The position numbers and the translations under genes are program-made. A stretch of DNA of 64,000 bases from Streptomyces canus (GTDB lineage: Bacteria; Actinomycetota; Actinomycetes; Streptomycetales; Streptomycetaceae), in NCBI RefSeq assembly GCF_030815415.1, contig NZ_JAUSWW010000001.1, forward strand, positions 9,920,001-9,984,000. The letters are read 5' to 3'. The first letter of the stretch is position 1. Each line of letters begins with the position of its first letter. Below are positions 62,622 to 64,000 of this stretch, one piece after another. The notes below the pieces were generated by a model, which was given only the letters and a program-made list of their open reading frames with translations, searched no databases and was not told the origin of the DNA.

Positions 62622-64000
62622 TCAGACGTCGGCGAGCAGGACTGCCGGGCGTTCCACGCAGTCGGCCACGAAGCGCAGGAAACCGCCGGCGGTGCCGCCG
62701 TCGCAGACTCGGTGGTCGAAGCTGAACGACAGCTGCGTGACCTTGCGGACGGCCAACTCGCCGTTCACCACCCAGGGTTTGTCGACGATGCGGCCCACGC
62801 CGAGGAGCGCCGCCTCCGGGTGGTTGATGATGGGCGTGGAGCCGTCGACGCCGAACACGCCGTAGTTGTTGAGGGTGAAGGTGCCTCCGGTCAGCTGGTC
62901 GGGCGGCAGGCTGCCGGTCCGGGCCAGCTCGGTCAACCGGGCGAGTTCTGCGGCCAGTTGGATCGTCGTCAGCCGGTGGGCGTCCCGCACGACGGGGACG
63001 ACCAGGCCGCGTTCGGTCTGGGCGGCGAAGCCCAGGTGCACCTCGTCGAAGCGCACGATCTCCCGGCGCTCGGTGTCGACGGTCGAATTGAGCTCGGGGC
63101 AGCGGCGCAGACCGGCCACACAGATGCGGGCGAGCAGCGCCAGCAGCCCGACACGGCGGCCTGGTTCGGCGGCTTCCAGCGCCTTTTTGGCCTGGAGCAG
63201 GCCGGTCGCGTCCACGTCGACCCAGGTGGTGGCGTCGGGGATCTCGGTCCGGCTGCGCGTGAGCTTGTCCGCGACGGCTTTGCGGATGCCGCGCAGGGGG
63301 ATGCGGACCGGGCCGTCGGAGGCCGGCTCCGGGGCGGGTTCGGTCGCCGGCGGCGCCTGTCGAGCCGGCGTCTGTCGGGCGACGGCCTGCTCCACGTCCC
63401 GCCGCAGGACGACCCCGGCCGGACCCGAAGGCGCCAGCGCGGCGAGGTCGATCCCGTGGTCCCGGGCCAGCCGCCGGACGAGGGGAGAGATGACGCGGGG
63501 AGCGTGCGCCTCCGCGACCGGCGTGGGTGCGGGCGTCCCCGTGACGGGTGCGGGTGTGGACGTCTCCGTGACGGGCACGGGTGCGTGCGTCTCCGGTACG
63601 GCGGCCGTACGTCGGCGACGGCGGCGCGGCGCTGGTTCGTGCCCGGTGCCGTAGCCGATCAGGACGTTGCCGGAACCGGCCTGTTCCTCCTCCCGGTACC
63701 GCTCGGCGGCGGTGTCCGGGACGGCCGGTTCCGGCGCCGCGGGGGCCGCCGCTCCCACCGTGATCAGCGGTTCGCCCACCCCCAGCGGCGTTCCCGCCTC
63801 CGCGTGCAGCCGCAGCACCGTGCCCGCGTACGGCACCGGCACCTCGACCGCGGCCTTCGCGGTCTCCACCTCGACCACGATCTGGTCGATCGTCACGGTG
63901 TCGCCGACGGCCACCTTCCACTCGACGATCTCGGCGTCGGTGAGCCCTTCGCCGAGGTCGGGCAGCCGGAACAGCTGCTCGTTCAGCGTCGCGGTGGTCA
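62622..64000 (-). CDS. Dihydrolipoamide acyltransferase (E2) of a 2-oxoacid dehydrogenase complex
   Basis: About 459 residues. The start codon is cut by the window end: the last two window bases are the TG of its first codon and the frame reads TTATLNEQLFRLPDLGEGLT. N-terminal lipoyl domain with the lipoyl Lys in VEVETAKAAVEVPV, a Pro/Thr-rich linker, an E3-binding domain (VISPLVRRLARDHGID) and a catalytic domain ending in FSFDHRVCDGGTAGGFLR with the His-x-x-x-Asp motif. It resembles E2 of branched-chain 2-oxoacid dehydrogenases. The E1 genes would lie outside the window. Confidence 0.93.
   Translation of the reverse strand, partial: TTATLNEQLFRLPDLGEGLTDAEIVEWKVAVGDTVTIDQIVVEVETAKAAVEVPVPYAGTVLRLHAEAGTPLGVGEPLITVGAAAPAAPEPAVPDTAAERYREEEQAGSGNVLIGYGTGHEPAPRRRRRRTAAVPETHAPVPVTETSTPAPVTGTPAPTPVAEAHAPRVISPLVRRLARDHGIDLAALAPSGPAGVVLRRDVEQAVARQTPARQAPPATEPAPEPASDGPVRIPLRGIRKAVADKLTRSRTEIPDATTWVDVDATGLLQAKKALEAAEPGRRVGLLALLARICVAGLRRCPELNSTVDTERREIVRFDEVHLGFAAQTERGLVVPVVRDAHRLTTIQLAAELARLTELARTGSLPPDQLTGGTFTLNNYGVFGVDGSTPIINHPEAALLGVGRIVDKPWVVNGELAVRKVTQLSFSFDHRVCDGGTAGGFLRFVADCVERPAVLLADV

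Noticed and set aside
61804..63921. Open frame of about 700 codons spanning paaN and the E2 gene
   Set aside because: Arg/Gly/Pro-rich shadow in another frame; both real genes have catalytic motifs in their own frames.
1..64000. CRISPR arrays, tRNA or rRNA genes
   Set aside because: No regularly spaced direct repeats with spacers and no recognisable cloverleaf or rRNA stretches were seen; the only tandem arrays are the 15-bp units at 57.1 kb and the 18-bp pair at 31.7 kb.

Overview
The window is GC-rich, densely coded DNA with GTG starts, GGAGG-type ribosome binding sites, four-base start/stop overlaps, an SsgA-like sporulation protein, large LuxR-type (LAL) regulators and DUF5709/DUF5958/DUF6924 proteins. 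Together these point to a Streptomyces-like actinomycete. A remnant of the telomere-associated protein Tap, many insertion-sequence relics and many broken genes suggest a rearranged accessory region of a linear replicon. This is inference; nothing in the window proves its position on the chromosome.

Layout. (1) 1-4.9 kb, minus strand: cydA-cydB-cydD-cydC, the cytochrome bd oxidase and its CydDC assembly exporter. (2) 5.2-8.3 kb, plus: a luciferase-like flavin monooxygenase, its translationally coupled FMN reductase and an MFS exporter. (3) 8.4-13.0 kb: a gene graveyard (copy of the FMN reductase tail, decayed LuxR regulator, AraC fragment, oxidoreductase fragment) around an intact SsgA-like gene and an intact AraC regulator. 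(4) 13.2-20.2 kb, plus: a LAL regulator, an alpha/beta hydrolase that has lost its nucleophile serine, and a sugar ABC importer (lipoprotein and two permeases, no ATPase). (5) 20.4-27.5 kb, minus: GNAT, pirin, MFS, YoaK-like, DoxX, isochorismatase-like and amidohydrolase genes. (6) 28.0-35.6 kb, plus: two alpha/beta hydrolases, dps, a flavoprotein disulfide oxidoreductase, an LtrA-like membrane protein and a frameshifted hydrolase. An inverted, internally deleted copy of the oxidoreductase-LtrA pair lies on the other side of dps. (7) 35.7-40.9 kb: DUF5709, an SPFH/NfeD pair, GNAT, tap remnant and IS30 relic. (8) 40.9-45.1 kb: a GntR regulator divergent from a VOC/SDR/RidA/SDR/Old-Yellow-Enzyme operon, with two operator-like palindromes between them. 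(9) 45.1-46.9 kb: a complete-looking IS200/IS605 element (tnpA Y1 transposase, tnpB RNA-guided nuclease). (10) 46.9-52.7 kb: relics of IS481, ISL3, IstB and recombinase genes, a broken NB-ARC/TPR protein, a helicase fragment and small genes. (11) 53.4-64 kb, minus: the phenylacetate (paa) catabolic operon paaN-J-F-H-G-A-B-C-D-E behind a PaaR-like operator, preceded by a dihydrolipoamide acyltransferase (E2) gene.

Working together: the paa genes turn phenylacetyl-CoA into acetyl-CoA and succinyl-CoA; the CoA ligase paaK and thioesterase paaI are not in the window. cydABDC gives a terminal oxidase for low oxygen. The monooxygenase/reductase/MFS set and the GntR-controlled OYE set look like xenobiotic or reactive-metabolite handling units. 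The most unusual structure is the pair of perfectly identical 212-bp inverted repeats around dps (30,296-30,507 and 32,214-32,425). They lie inside one intact and one wrecked copy of the same flavoenzyme gene, so recombination between them would exchange a working and a broken gene start. Three frameshifts fall in six-base homopolymers and may be sequence errors rather than real lesions.
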